From positions 16,623,441 through 16,687,440 of the forward strand of contig CM044959.1 in the NCBI GenBank assembly GCA_024516035.1: a stretch of 64,000 nucleotides of DNA. Reading direction: 5' to 3'. Position numbers and translations under genes: made by a program. The stretch's first letter is position 1. Every line of letters starts with the position of its first letter. Below, piece after piece: positions 15,101-25,800 of the stretch. The notes beneath the pieces were generated by a model. It was not told the DNA's origin, searched no databases, and saw only the letters and a list, made by a program, of their open reading frames with translations. This DNA is from Bactericera cockerelli. Lineage: Eukaryota > Arthropoda > Insecta > Hemiptera > Triozidae.

Positions 15101-17085
15101 AGCAATGTTCTGGGCTCCTTTAATGTAGTGTAAGGGCAAAATTGTAATAACTCTGTGGCACTAAATCTCAGATGACTTACTGACTTTCAAAGGGAAAACT
15201 GATGTTAAGTAATGACCTAAGTCATGGATTATGTCTATTAGTTTCACAGTAAGTGCACTTAGAAGGGAATATGATGACTAACTGGTTAAGTACTTTAGTT
15301 TAATATGAAAAATCAATTAGAGAAAACTTCTCACTCACCTGATAACTTCTGGTGCCATGACTACAGCATCTACAATAGCATCTCTGATCATAGCTTTGTC
15401 TTGTTCGTGCAGAGAAAAAGCCAGGGGACTTCCTGGATCAACTTCCTTTTCCACCCATTGATTTGTGATCAAGTTTTTCAGATACACCACTCCTGAAAAT
15501 AGTATTACCATTGATTAAATTAAATTCAGCCCAAATCAAACCATTTTGTTTAGGTATATGTATTACATAAAAAAAAGTGTATATTTTTTCTTCCTCACAC
15601 AAAATTGAAAAATAATATTTGTTTTTAAAAAATATTATGAAGACTTTTAGATTTATTTAGAGCTCTACAATCCATAATTTTTTACACCTATTTCAATTTA
15701 CTGTTTATTACATACCATCACTGTATTTGTTATCAGATTAACCTCAGATTGATTGAACTTACCTGCTTGACGCACAGGCATATCTACTTCAGCCATCATT
15801 ACAATTTGCAGTAGTCCAGGAGCAAACCCAATAATTTTGTGAAGCTGAAAATTTAGAATAAGTACAATAATGATGGGTTTTATCAAGAATCTGAGAATCA
15901 TCATGGAAGAGGTAAAGGATAACTCAAGTATGTACCATTCTGTTCATTCTTCTTCTTTCATTTTGCCTTTACCGAATCCTTCTTGGGGTCAGCATAATGA
16001 TTGAGGATGAGCTTGAGTAAGGAAAACATTGATAGCAATTTTAAAGTTGAAAATGTTTTTCTTCCATTTTGATTAAGTTCTGTGATTGTTCTCATAGTTT
16101 AAACAGCATAGCTTTTATCAGAACAAATGCCTAATTAACTCATTACCTATGTTCAGGATCTAGATATAATAAATAGAATAATAATGAAAAAATATCTACC
16201 TATTATCCAACACTGTTATGAAGAATCAACCTATAAAGATGAGTCATATTAACCCATGTAATGTTACAGTGCGTTACACATTAATGAAGATGAATCATAT
16301 TATTATTTCACAAAATAAGGCAACATCATGATGATATGCCAGCAATAGATGTATCCTTTTTGGAGTAGATGTTTCCTTTCTTTTCTTTGTTTTCCTCTCG
16401 TGAAATTTGAAAAAAATATAATAATGCATTCAGGAACAAATATAATAAATCCATGGTTATTACTGTAGGACCAACTTTTTTGTCAGTTCTTCATTTGAAC
16501 CTAGTGTACTATAAAACTTAAAGTCTCCAAACAGAAGTGTACAGGAACATAAATTGGTTTTAAAGATTAATGAAAAATGTATTTAATATCAATGGTTTTA
16601 GCAAAGAGACAGAGTCCATATCTAGCAAAGTCCATATCTAGTGTTGGAAATACCTCTAAACCGGTCTCATTAGAGGACAATTAAAATATTTGTGAGACCT
16701 TTTACCCCAGGCAGGAGTTGAACCTGCTCCTTAATATATAAAAGAAAGAAGAGCTTTATTTGGTGAACTAGACTTTAGTTAACTGCTCCTAGACTAACAT
16801 GGTACCAAGGTATGTTTTATGCTCACTGCAAGCAACACTATGGTCTATCCTTTACATGTGTCTCATACAAAACCCTAGGGACACCTCATCACAATTGCTG
16901 CTTTTGACAGTGAGAATATATTCTCATGTAACTAATAATGTTCAAAGTACAGGAAGGTAAGGTAATATTCATTCCAGAACCATCACAACACATACCTCTC
17001 CAAGTTGCTGTTCAGCTTTTTGTCTTTGGTTAGGATCTATAGTGTCCCGGAGCACGTCGATGATTTTCGTTGAACCGTATTCCAT
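180..17085 (-). CDS. IPO7: Importin-7 (RanBP7/moleskin type), 15 exons, 3' end off window
   Basis: Beta-karyopherin that carries cargo through nuclear pores under Ran control. Coding exons in transcript order: 16996-17085, 15763-15844, 15339-15492, 14672-14830, 13908-14085, 13107-13273, 11407-11578, 9423-9570, 7785-7953, 6640-6754, 5577-5765, 3465-3639, 1812-1961, 1047-1138, 180-326. They total 2187 nt (729 codons) with every phase matching. The start ATG (17083-17085) opens with [18 protein letters not shown], like the family N-terminus. Recognisable blocks include DMPVRQAG (importin-beta N-terminal domain), [52 protein letters not shown] and [16 protein letters not shown]. The usual length is about 1040 residues, so the acidic C-terminal third is missing only because the window ends. 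IPO8 is a vertebrate paralogue; a single importin-7/8 orthologue is expected in arthropods. All introns read as GT-AG except intron 7 (GC-AG). Exons 8 and 9 have duplicated edges in adjacent introns. Confidence 0.95.
840..975 (-). mobile_element. SINE family D-like, minus-strand copy
   Basis: TTTTCCTCACAAGGTATGAG to a tRNA-like antisense head (GGGATCGAACCCAGATCAC). A related copy lies at 4510-4685. In importin-7 intron 14. Confidence 0.7.
1484..1689 (+). mobile_element. tRNA-derived SINE, family A, with long target duplication
   Basis: Best example of family A: tRNA-like head with A box (GTAGCTCAGTGGTAAAGG) and B box (GGGTTCGAAACCC), a conserved body (CTTGGGCTTACTGCTGGAAT) and an (ATT)n tail. 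Flanking direct repeats lie at 1410-1483 and 1688-1751. In importin-7 intron 13. Confidence 0.92.
2726..2905 (+). mobile_element. 5S rRNA-derived SINE
   Basis: The stretch with GCACCAGTTCTCGTAAGATC and ACCGAAGTTAAGCAACGTC matches the conserved internal promoter half of 5S rRNA, followed by a family E-like body (CCCAACCCAGACTGGGTGAG). Decayed relatives lie at 6940-7150, 14925-15000 and 42478-42600 (duplicated at 46837). Not a 5S gene: only part is 5S-like. Confidence 0.8.
2917..3110 (+). mobile_element. LINE tail (family T), 5'-truncated
   Basis: About 190 bp: GGGTTGGGTGGAAGAGATTG, CAATAACCCCGCCCTTTAG, AGGACATATG, AT-rich body and AATAAAGTG end. The same 3' end recurs at 4815-4990, 13310-13500, 24829-25027, 34666/36240, 51442-51510, 54189-54365, 55734-55921, 56032-56221 and 59240-59432, always 5'-truncated at nearly the same place. 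Confidence 0.85.
3110..3300 (+). pseudogene. Non-LTR retrotransposon C-terminal remnant
   Basis: Reads [20 protein letters not shown] then [13 protein letters not shown], a motif common near the C-terminus of LINE reverse transcriptase proteins, and LGTAHI later. No RT core. In importin-7 intron 12. Confidence 0.75.
3698..4018. mobile_element. MITE with CCTCTAAAGGCCC termini
   Basis: Left CCTCTAAAGGCCCA and inner GTCCAAAATTTTGGACAT are mirrored at the right by TGTCCAAAATTTTGGACACT and GGGCCTTTAGAGG. In importin-7 intron 11. Confidence 0.82.
4075..4175. repeat. Perfect hairpin, about 45-bp arms
   Basis: GAGAAAAAGATAAACACTTG with GTCTTCACTCGACAGAAATT on the left is mirrored on the right (AATTTCTGTCGAGTGAAGAC, GTTTATCTTTTTCTC). 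Probably a foldback MITE. Confidence 0.85.
4510..4685 (-). mobile_element. SINE family D-like, minus-strand copy
   Basis: Same layout as the copy at 840 (CTCACGAGGTATGAGTGGAC to a decayed antisense head). In importin-7 intron 11. Confidence 0.7.
4815..4990 (+). mobile_element. LINE tail (family T)
   Basis: Same truncated 3' end as at 2917. In importin-7 intron 11. Confidence 0.85.
5813..6320 (+). mobile_element. pogo/Tigger-like DNA transposon remnant
   Basis: Starts with ACAGTAAAACCTCCCTTAAC, a pogo/Tigger-type terminus, and carries repeated CTCCGAATAGCGGAC motifs at both ends (5825-5910 and 6280-6315). The right terminus is not a clean inverted copy, so the 3' end is probably truncated or rearranged. 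Lies in importin-7 intron 10, just upstream of exon 11. Confidence 0.75.
5951..6223 (+). pseudogene. Possible transposase C-terminal remnant in pogo-like element
   Basis: Open frame of 90 residues inside the pogo-like element, acidic and Lys-rich ([14 protein letters not shown], then [11 protein letters not shown]). No catalytic DDE residues are visible. Assignment to the transposase tail rests on its position inside the element only. Confidence 0.4.
7268..7496 (-). repeat. Minisatellite of importin-7 exon 9 3' edge plus donor
   Basis: Six or seven units of about 35 bp. On the minus strand each reads like GAGCCCTTCATATGGTGG followed by GGTGAGTGA, that is the end of exon 9 (codons for ALHMVG) and its 5' splice site. 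The true junction is at 7785. Another unit fragment (7763-7790) adjoins it after a 265-bp insertion ending in (ACA)n (7497-7761). All units lie downstream of the real donor, in intron 9. Confidence 0.9.
8085..8237 (-). mobile_element. SINE family C, minus-strand copy
   Basis: Same landmarks as the copy at 31930 in reverse. In importin-7 intron 8. Confidence 0.85.
8630..8930 (+). mobile_element. Composite of SINE family E and family B pieces
   Basis: A family E-like segment (GGCTCAAACGTTGGGTGAGG, AAAACCCCCGTCCTGA) runs into the 3' body of family B (ACCCAGCACCTAATTGGGAA...CTACGAAATAAAAAACGG). In importin-7 intron 8. Confidence 0.7.
9006..9212 (-). mobile_element. SINE family A, minus-strand copy
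   Basis: Starts with the (ATA)n complement of the tail and ends at CTACCGGGACAGA, the head. In importin-7 intron 8. Confidence 0.9.
9640..9755 (-). other. Partial copy of importin-7 exon 8 with acceptor (copy 2)
   Basis: Repeats the first 85 or so bases of exon 8 and its acceptor (TTCACCCAG then GCGGTGGGCC on the minus strand) plus about 50 bp of intron 7. It is nearly identical to 9487-9616. The exon part is cut off before any donor, so it cannot be a normal internal exon, but its 3' splice site looks intact. Confidence 0.88.
10132..10250 (-). other. Partial copy of importin-7 exon 8 with acceptor (copy 3)
   Basis: Third, more diverged copy of the exon 8 5' edge (for example GATAAG for GATGAG) with acceptor ATTCACCCAG. 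It is the first of the three met by the transcript. A separate repeat has inserted in its intron part near 10250-10345. Confidence 0.85.
11103..11328. mobile_element. MITE in importin-7 intron 7
   Basis: Termini TAAGGCTGGTATGCAGAGAC and CTCTGCATACCACCCTAAG are imperfect inverted repeats; inner AGACG/CGTCT motifs are also mirrored. Confidence 0.75.
11405..11406 (-). other. GC donor of importin-7 intron 7 (GC-AG intron)
   Basis: Exon 7 ends ...TATCTTACCCAG and is followed by GCATGT. Protein alignment in mind (LNYLTQ joined to [14 protein letters not shown]) demands phase 0 at this point, and exon 7 then totals an in-frame length. The nearest GT is four bases further and would break frame. GC-AG introns are a known minor class. 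Confidence 0.8.
11735..11870 (-). mobile_element. SINE family C, minus-strand copy
   Basis: Reverse copy (ACCGGGACTCGAACCACCGA then CTCAGTAGCTTG complement). In importin-7 intron 6, about 160 bp upstream of exon 7 on the transcript. Confidence 0.85.
12415..12715 (+). mobile_element. SINE family B copy
   Basis: tRNA-like head (GCCATGCGGGAGGACCCGGG) through the body to a short A/ATA-rich end. In importin-7 intron 6. Confidence 0.85.
12809..13018 (-). mobile_element. SINE family A, minus-strand copy
   Basis: Same structure as the copy at 9006; ends about 90 bp from importin-7 exon 6, within intron 6. Confidence 0.9.
13310..13500 (+). mobile_element. LINE tail (family T)
   Basis: Begins about 35 bp upstream of importin-7 exon 6 on the transcript side (intron 5). 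Confidence 0.85.
14320..14550 (+). mobile_element. Dispersed repeat family F copy
   Basis: Includes the extended 3' part with repeated GGTCTACTCCCTGTTTATA-type blocks. In importin-7 intron 4. Confidence 0.8.
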
Positions 17086-17554
17086 GTTGCTCTAATTGTA
17101 TGTGTTAATAGTTAGAAAAATGTGTGTAATTCTAGAAGAAAACCATTTAATCTTTAAAACGTACTGTCAAACACAAAAAACACACATTTTTTGTAGAAAA
17201 GGTATCCCAGAAAATTGAAAATTAAAATCCAAATCAAGATACGGAAGACCCCAGAAAAGTTAGGTTAGGAAGAGTCCTCTTTGGATGATTCAAGGAGGTT
17301 AAACGTAAAAGAGAGTAGCCCCTGCTGTCAATGAAAAAAATCCCTCTCGAAAAATCCCTCGAGCAAGGATGACCCAACTGGGAACAGCGCAGCGGTTCCC
17401 CGGGAAACCGAGTTTTTACCATAAAATCGGGGCCGAATTATGTATAAAAAGGATTTCTAATACCTAGCATTTAAGTTGCCTTGTTCATGTATATATAAAA
17501 ATGGACAAATATATACATGAACAAGGCAACAAAACACAAAAAAAGCATTTAAGA

Positions 17555-18371
17555 CAGGGGTCTTCAACCTTTTCCAGACTCTGGGCCATATTTCTTTTCC
17601 AGAAAAGTCCGCGGGCCACTATTAGAAACATAAATTATAAGTTGATTCAAAGAAGTTATTTTTATCATTTGTTTCAACCAATTCACCACGTTACGAACAC
17701 CTATTTCTTACCAAGAAAATTTCAATTTGAGACTTACGTGGTACCACTTCGCGACGATATTTATATTTTTCCCTCAGTAGAGACGTGTTGGAACTTGTCT
17801 CTTGTCGGCAAGGAGTGTAGGAGTATTTTATATTTTCAATCTATACATATAAAAGAGAGTTTCACTGACTGACTGACTGACTGACTGGCTCACTCACTCA
17901 CTGATTCATCACTGTTTCTCCGAACTGGTAAATCCTAGGAAGCTGAAATTTGGTAGGTAGCTTTGTCTTATAGTCTAGATGTGCAATAAGACGGGATTTT
18001 TCGAAATTCCCACTACAACACCTGCCATTGGCGAAAAAGGATTTTTTGCTTTCACGGCCATGCCTGGCCGCAAAGCGGGCGACAGCCCGTTAGTACATAA
18101 TAATAGGTACGTAGGTTCACATTTACCTTACGAGTTTTATGATATTTTATTTAAACCAGCTCCCATGGCTGAGTGTTGGTCAATGCACTAGTCTTGTAGG
18201 TGGGAGACCCGGGTTCGAATCGTAACTTTTGCATAACAAAAAATAACTTTTTGCATAACTTTTGCAGCTAGTGCTGGAAGAAATATGAAATAGCATGAAT
18301 GAGCTCGCGGGCCACCAAAAATGACTCGGCGGGCCACAAGTGGCCCGCGGGACACAGGTTGAAGACCCCTG
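17555..18371. mobile_element. Non-autonomous hAT-type element with 8-bp TSD
   Basis: Terminal inverted repeats CAGGGGTCTTCAACCT and AGGTTGAAGACCCCTG, flanked by ATTTAAGA at 17547-17554 and 18372-18379. The GC-rich subterminal GCGGGCCAC motifs are typical of this kind of hAT MITE. Nested inside are a repeat with a (GACT)n start at 17836-18107 and a tRNA-like SINE piece near 18160-18230. No transposase. Confidence 0.93.
17836..18107 (+). mobile_element. Dispersed repeat family G
   Basis: CTGACTGACTGA start, AGGAAGCTGAAATTTGGTAG, AAGACGGGATTTTTCGAAAT, CACTACAACACCTGCCATTG and a GCGGGCGACAGCCCG palindrome-like end. Copies: here, 50517-50756 (minus) and 60395-60625 (plus). The last abuts the MITE at 60625. 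Origin unknown. Confidence 0.75.
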
Positions 18372-18379
18372 ATTTAAGA

Positions 18380-21300
18380 CATTTTATTGAATAATTATTT
18401 TTAAAATGGCCTGTGGTGAATAAGAAATTTATTCAAAAATCGATGTAATTCTCGTACCTACCATTCAAAAGTTTTGTTTCCTCCAGACACTTTCGAAGAG
18501 TCTTCAGATACTATTTTTTATTTTGGGTTCAGACAAAGTTCAAAAAATAGGTTTTTATAGCGCCTGCAGTGCTGTGAATGTTGATTGACATTAATTTTAA
18601 AAGCACTTAGCCCTAATTACCTATGTGGGGTGCGGGCCTTCGGTGCTTTCAGAGTTTCTCCATCGGTGATATACTTTCTTGACACCTGACCAAAAATATA
18701 ATGATCTTTGAGGATTCTGAGAGTATTCTATAACGTTTTATGGACAATTTATATCAGGATATTGTAAAAATTTGCCTGTGGCGCTATTTTACTTGGGGTT
18801 TCTTTCAGAATATTGTGAAGTTTGTTCAGTATAACTCGAAAATGTTGCTGTAGGTAAATATGAAGTTAATTTTGAATTACAAATAACTTTCGATGTGTCA
18901 TGCGTCATGCTAACAGGTGATTATAATTAAAAATCACGATCTTCTACGATCCAAGTGGTAGGTACATACCTCACTGGCGTGGCGTAGATAAAGGGGTTCG
19001 AATCCCCTTATCAGCAAAAAAAAAAGTCAAGAATCAAACAAAAATTGAAATGTTTTCTTGTCTATTTGTAAAATATGACCATGAATTTTAAATTGTGACA
19101 GAAAGTCGTCTTATATTTACACCTGATTTATTTATTAGACATTTTAAATCAAACTTTTTAAACAATTAATATAGGGAGGTAGTACTAGGGTAATAACTAC
19201 GTACAATATTATGTTGAAGGGTGGCGATAATGTTTAACACTTCTATGGCATAGTGACAGAAAATCGTCCAATATTTACACCTACTCAGGCTGGGTGAGGT
19301 TAATGTGGGTAGCTGGTATAATGGAGGGTAAAACCCACGTCCTAATCAGGATGTTAAATCACATAGAATCGTTGGCGTTAGGAAGGGCATTCCGATGTGT
19401 CACAACCAAGCAACCTCAACCATGAGGTTGTACAATACCGACCCCACGAAGGTTTGGGAAATGGCAAAGTGAAAGAAGAGAAAGATAGGTTTTGTTGAAG
19501 GGTGGCGATATTTTTGAACACTTCTATGACATAGATATTATAAACTAATAAGTATTCATCATCATAGGGTGGCGTCATCGTGAACGATGGTAGCCAGACA
19601 GTGGATGCATGACTTCTACCACTGTCTTTACAAGGAGGCTTATAATTGACAAGGGCCCCCAGAACCAAGCCAATAAGTATTACTTCCGATAAATTTCTAA
19701 TATTAGAAATCGGAAGTATTTTTTATTTAGTTTAGCTTCCTGTCGTATATTGTTCATGTACCTTTTAATGAGTACTTTATTTGTCCAGAAATATTACCAG
19801 ATCGATTTCGAAAACGTAAAAGGTGAATTGTAAAACAATCTATATTTTTATACAGGAAAAAAGAAAAAGAAGTATAATCACTAATCAGCCCTTGGGATTT
19901 TTAAAAATGTAAGATGTGAAAGAGTGGGCGGTAGGTATTAAGTAAAGTACTCAGGGAATTATTCTATATAAATTCTTCGTAATACTCGTAATATAACTAC
20001 TTACTATACGTACATATTACTTAGTGACTTAGTGGTCCGATATGATTTTTATTTCCCCAGCTTTTGTAAATGTCCAATAGAATAGCACTGCTCCTTTTTA
20101 ATTTAGGTCGCGGTTTCAGTAAGTAGGTACGCAACCAGATCAAATTTGACTGCACACTCAAATACACTGGTTTTATCACAAATAATATGGGGATACTCGT
20201 ATAAGGTATCTTTGTGTTATTATGTCACAATAGTGGGTAGCATAGTATTATGCTGAACTCTATCATTTAAATAACTCATTGTTTGCTAGTTATAACGTCA
20301 GTAATGCTGGTAATGCTAGAAGAGGCCGACACATCTATACAAACAGCTACTCGTTTTTCCTCATGAGGTATGAGAAAATCCCGTAACTTCCAAGTAGAGT
20401 TACATCCACTAGGAAATCTAAGAATCCTGCAGAGTATGAGTACGTAACCTTAACTGAAGGAGCTACTAAAGTCGGTGAAGTTTTCTGAAAGTGCACTGCA
20501 TCAGCGCAGGAAATTCTCAAATGCGGGTATGCCAGGCGGACTGGGTCATAATGAATCAACCACTTCCCCCACACCTTCGTCATTTTAGCAATGTTCCTGA
20601 CAGAAAAAAATCAGTCAAGTGTGCTGGACATTTGCAATTCATGAACCCGATTCCTCGCTCTCCCCTCCTCTTCCTCTCACTCAATCTCTGTCCTTTCTTC
20701 TCTCTATCGCTCTCTCTTCCTTCTCTCTGTACCCCTGTCTTCCTTCCAGGTTTAAATTAGGTGGGAGTCTTTCCCAGGCATCTTTCGTAAGTCGAAATCT
20801 GAAAGGACCAAAGGGATCGGTACTTAAGGAGGCGCCGACGTATCAATAAGGTGGGAGGGGGTATTTTTTTTTTAATACTTCACAGTTACACAGCGCAACA
20901 GTCGATGTTGAAGAAAGAAAGAAAAGAGAGAGAGAGAGAGAGAGAAAGTTAGTAAAGAGATGAGAAATAGAAAACAAAGAAGAAGAGGAAGTTTTTGAAA
21001 ATGCTAAAAATTTCCAAGAAGAAAGCACATTGTTCTTAAGAGGAGATTTTTTTTTCGCGATCAAAACAAGATTAACAATTTGAATGTACAGTTGTATAGG
21101 ATCAAATATTATTGCGAGATGATCTGAAAATATAGATCGATCATCATATCGATTGGGCTGTTTTCAGCAAAATGAACATCAACTTAATAACAAGAATTCA
21201 AGTATTAAAGTGTTTTGTATTATCAGTTTTACTCTATGGAGTCAAGACATGGACTTTGAAAAAGACACTTTGAACGATTGCAATCCTTTGAGATGTGTTG

Positions 21301-22815
21301 TTACAGACAAATGTTAATACGGATATCATAGATATATCATCTTACTAATTACACTGTATTAAGTAGGATGAGAAAAACACGAAATAATATAACAGTGCAG
21401 TGTGGTCAAGTGTGGTGTCGCTCTCCCACCCAGAGCATCAATTTTTCCTCATTAATTTAGTTCTGAGACCACATAATAATAAGACACTGAAGGTTAGGTG
21501 GTAGAAAATGCTTTGAGCATTAACCTCGCCTGGTGTTATTTTACAAGGAGGTTAATGTATTAACAGTAAAACGAAGAAAATTGCCATACTTGGACATGTA
21601 ATGTGAAATAACAAATACACCAGAGAACTCAATTTATAAATTCACTTTCCACGTAAATTAAACTCTGAAGCAGGTGCTAATAACAGTGCTGCATTAATTG
21701 CCTTCCAGTGTTTTTTTAAATCAGCGATTATATTATAACAGTAAATTGAAGAAAATTGCCATACCTTTAGAATGTAATCATAAAAATGTCCAATACCTTA
21801 ATTTATAAATTCACTTTTGTAAATTAACTGTGTAGCAGGTGCTAATATCGTGCTCATCTTAAAGAAGTTGAGAGAGCAGTAAACTCTTGGGAAAGTGTTG
21901 CAACAAACAGAAAAAAAAACATCCCCAAACCACTTCGCTCATTCAATCAAATTCATTCATTCACTATCTAACTTTCAAAAGCGCCAGTTCCTTTTCAACA
22001 GTTCAAATTTCACTTTAAATTTTCCTTGAGGATAATTCATTGGTAGGTAAATTTCTGTGTTTTTTTTTAGGATCATGAAGTTAATTTCATAACGTCCCTC
22101 TTATTTCCAAGGACAAAATAAACTAACTAAACCCCTTGGTATTAATCGTAATCACATCCTATCTAAATTTAAACCGTTCTTTTAAATATTTCAAAGTACT
22201 TAAATTTTCTAGGTTTGGTGGATTTTTAATGTGTCGCGTTTATCTATGCCGCCCTAATTCGGGCCTGGTATCAAAAAAGATGGAAAAAGTAGCGTTATAA
22301 TTCAATGGGTTATCTTTATATGTCGTACTATGACTTTAGAGTCATCAATAACATTATACTAGTAAATGTATAGGCACAATTTTATTATTACTCTTATTAG
22401 GTATTATAATACGAGTAGTACTAGTTATGTTTGGAATAAATTTCAATTTCATTCGCATCATCTGCTTGGTGGTTATTCAAATTTATGTTGTACCTAATGG
22501 TTTTTCCAACAAAATCCTAATGGCGCCGTGTATGTTGAGTAATTATGCAATGTGCATTATAAGTTAGTGGATCTGTCACAATTTCTCTTTAGCTTGCTTT
22601 TCTGCCATGTGCATTGTAAGTTAGTAATGTCTCATTTTATTTAGCTTAGTTTTTTATTTCACATTATTTTCTTCTTTTTTTTAGCTGGTTTCTTTAGCCG
22701 ACTTCGCTTTTGGCTCGCTGGTGCTGTATATAATTTACTCTAACAGTTAAAGCATATACTACCTACGAGTAAATTGTATAATTTTTAGTAGAAACCTTAT
22801 TTGTTCCAGATTCAA
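18380..22815. other. Intergenic region between divergent importin-7 and Trh, right part
   Basis: Holds a family E piece (19260-19460), a family F copy (19553-19680), a hairpin repeat end (19680-19720), a pyrimidine-rich tract (20645-20755), a (GA)n run (20930-20945), a LINE remnant (21170-21430) and two diverged copies of an AT-rich segment (about 21560-21690 and 21735-21850, sharing GAAAATTGCCATAC and AGCAGGTGCTAATA). No promoter element is convincing. The Trh 5' UTR exon should lie here but I cannot place it. Confidence 0.6.
21170..21430 (+). pseudogene. LINE remnant between importin-7 and Trh
   Basis: Decayed frame with ITRIQVLKCF, LLYGVKTWTL and CCYRQMLIRI-like pieces, the region C-terminal to the RT in RTE-like LINE proteins. 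Broken by stops and shifts. Not the same sequence as the intact LINE at 42736. Confidence 0.65.
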
Positions 22816-25800
22816 ATGAGCGCATCCGGAAAAAGTTTACTGGGGCTGTGGCTGTACAGGGCAGGAGAGAAAGAATGGACTCTCAAGGATATACCAGAGG
22901 TAAGAAAAGGACCTTCGAAGATCTCAGTGTCCTGACTCAAATTTCTAAGTATAAGATGTAATTTAATTTTATTGCGCTTCAAAGATCTCCTTGTCCTTAC
23001 TCAAAATTCTAGGTACCTATAAAACTTAGATAATATAATAACTTAATAATACTTTTGCCAATCAAGAAAATAAGAAAATATCTTGTGAGATATTCACGTC
23101 AAGCTATCGGATCTTCAATTTTCTTAACACAATACTTCTGTTTTATTAGGGTTTAACGTCGTCTTTTGACTGCATACTCATTGCTCATACAAGGGGTATT
23201 ATCCTCCATTTGCGGGAAACTCTCACACCTCCTACCCAAATTAACCTCACCCAGCCTGGGTTGGGCCGGAATGCAAGCCTCACGAATCCTGGACCTTGCT
23301 AACACAATACTGATGTGGGTCAATCTTTGAAACAAAAAAAATGAGTGTTTTACAGCCTTTTTTATTTCGTAGCCATGTAACAGCAGCTACTGTAGACGTT
23401 TTAGGTATGTGGGTTAGCTTTTCCATCCCATGGTATGCCTCCCCTCTGATGGGCGATAAGTGACATAGTATTTCCCATTCAGGTGCTGGGTCAACACGAG
23501 CGCACCGGAAGGTATCCCTCACAAACAACTGTAACCAAATGTTGAATACATTTTTTTTTTCGGCTCCGGAATTCAAACCTGCGACCTTATGATTTCAGAG
23601 CCAAGGCTCTTCGCAAGGGAAGAGTCAGATCCTGGACCACGAGTTTGAGTTCTCACACAACTCAGTCATATTCTCTCTCAAGAATCAAGTGGGAGGCCTG
23701 GCGAGAGCTTTGCAAGTTTTCCAAGACTTGGGAGTGAACGTGTTGCATATTGAGTCCAGACCTAGTGGTCGCAAGGTTAGATCACATTTAGGACGGAATT
23801 AATAGACGTTTTTGTAATACCTCTGTGGCGCTAAGTCACGGATTGCGTAGTGTGTAAGATAGGGAAAACCGACACTTACCAACGACTTAAGTTATTGATG
23901 TTGTCTATTAATTCCTCCCTTATTTTCCTTCAGGTCTTAATACCTCACATCAAGACTTGGGAGTGAACGTGTTGCATATCGAGTCCAGACCTAGTGGTCG
24001 CAAGATTAGATTTTATTTTCCTTCGTGTTTTTTCTCCTTCTTTTATCTTCTATTTTCCTTCACGTCTTTATAACGTCAGATATAATTATAGAACTCTGAG
24101 CTCATTATACATAGACGGAGGTTTTATTTTTTATCATGAAACGTTGCTCAAATCAGCTCAGGTTTGATTGGTACGGTTGAATCCTTTTGTGAAATATTTT
24201 TGATAACAGACTAATGTTTGAATGTCGCTTTTTTATACTTCATAATGTATAGAGAATGTATTTTACGTGTTCTTGGCGATGCGATAACATAGGGTGGCAG
24301 TACTTTTTCTGGTCAGCTGTGCTCCGCTCTAGAAACACTCCACTTTCAAAATCCCCAAATCTATCTTTCAACCTTCACACAACACATCTGATTTATTTTG
24401 TTAATTAGAATGAAATAACCAATCAAAGTGCGTTGTGTGACGGTTGTAAGGGATATTTGAGGATAATGAGAGTGAGATAGTGCTGTCCATATTGCACTCA
24501 GTGAGACCCCGGCTTTAGGTTGTGTTATTTTTTTATTTTATTTTTAGCTAGAACATAACATTGTTTACAATCATTCAAGAATAATTGTAAACAACAATAC
24601 TAATGTTCGTTTAATAGGGTCATGTTAGAGTAATTTTAGTTGCTATCCTCGGACAGAATACGTAGGATTTTTTCTTTAAAGGACTGTTTTGATAGTGAGA
24701 ACATGTTGCAATCTAGGTGAAATTGATTGAAGGCAGATAAAGCTCTGTTGAGGGGGGACTCGTGAAGTTTGATAAGTCTAGGGTGTGGTACTTCAAAGAG
24801 TTCAACGTTTCAACACAACACTTATGTTTTTTTTTTTTTTTTTTTTTTACACTTTATTAGGTAATAGGACATATTATATACAATACAAATAATTACAAAT
24901 GAAAATACAATATACAATATAATAGAAGAAAAAAATAAAGAAAAAATAAATAAATATATGTATACATAATATATGTCCTAACTAAAGGGCGGGGTTATTG
25001 CCTGTGGCAATCTCTTCCACCCAACCCTTATGTTCCTGTGTTCTCAGGACAGTGAGTACGAGATCCTGGTGGATGTGGATTGCGACGCCAAGAGAATGGA
25101 CCAGCTGATGAGTCTGCTGAAGCGGGAAGTGGCGGCCATTAATCTGCAGACCTACGAGTCTGGGGGTGAGCTGCCCCCGCCTACACCACTGAGCGCCACG
25201 GCGAGCTTCGGTGAGTCCACTTCATCTCAGTAGTCACTTGGCCTAGCGGTAGCATGCTCGGCTTGCACTCCAGGTGACCTGGGTTCGAATCCCGGCGGGG
25301 TCGGAATTTTTTCGGCTCTGTACTTTGGATGTCGGGGCTTACCCTAGCCTCGTGAGGACGATTGGGGTAGTTGTAGAGTGGGCAACGAGATAGATATTGA
25401 AATATGACGGTTGGTTGGAGATATGATGCATTAGCATTAGTTCTCGTAATGTCGATGCTACCCACTAAAAATTGTGACATAATAACACAAATAACTAGCT
25501 CTTCATCTTTACTTCATCTCACGACAGTAAAGTTGGTGATATTTCAATTCCACTCAAAATACTTGTACCTAACACTGTGATATCCGGCCGAAATTTCATA
25601 TAATGTTTCCTGTTCCTGTCGCCTTTTGGAACACGGAGTACAGGCACTGGCACCTTTATAAGGGTGAAATGGATACGAACGTTCTAGGGGTAATAGTTGT
25701 AAATATATTTACATATAGGATTTAGTTGTAATTATACATACGCAGCAGTCCGCAGCACATAGGAATTGGGTCTATGCAAAAAAAATTACACTGAAATTCG

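Noticed and set aside
18960..19020. tRNA-like hairpin with GGGGTTCGAATCCCC
   Set aside because: Only a T-arm-like segment; the rest of a tRNA is absent.
20347..20850. Open frames on both strands upstream of Trh
   Set aside because: Low-complexity Ser/Leu/Pro-rich plus-strand frame from a pyrimidine tract; the minus-strand frame has no recognisable motif or splice structure.
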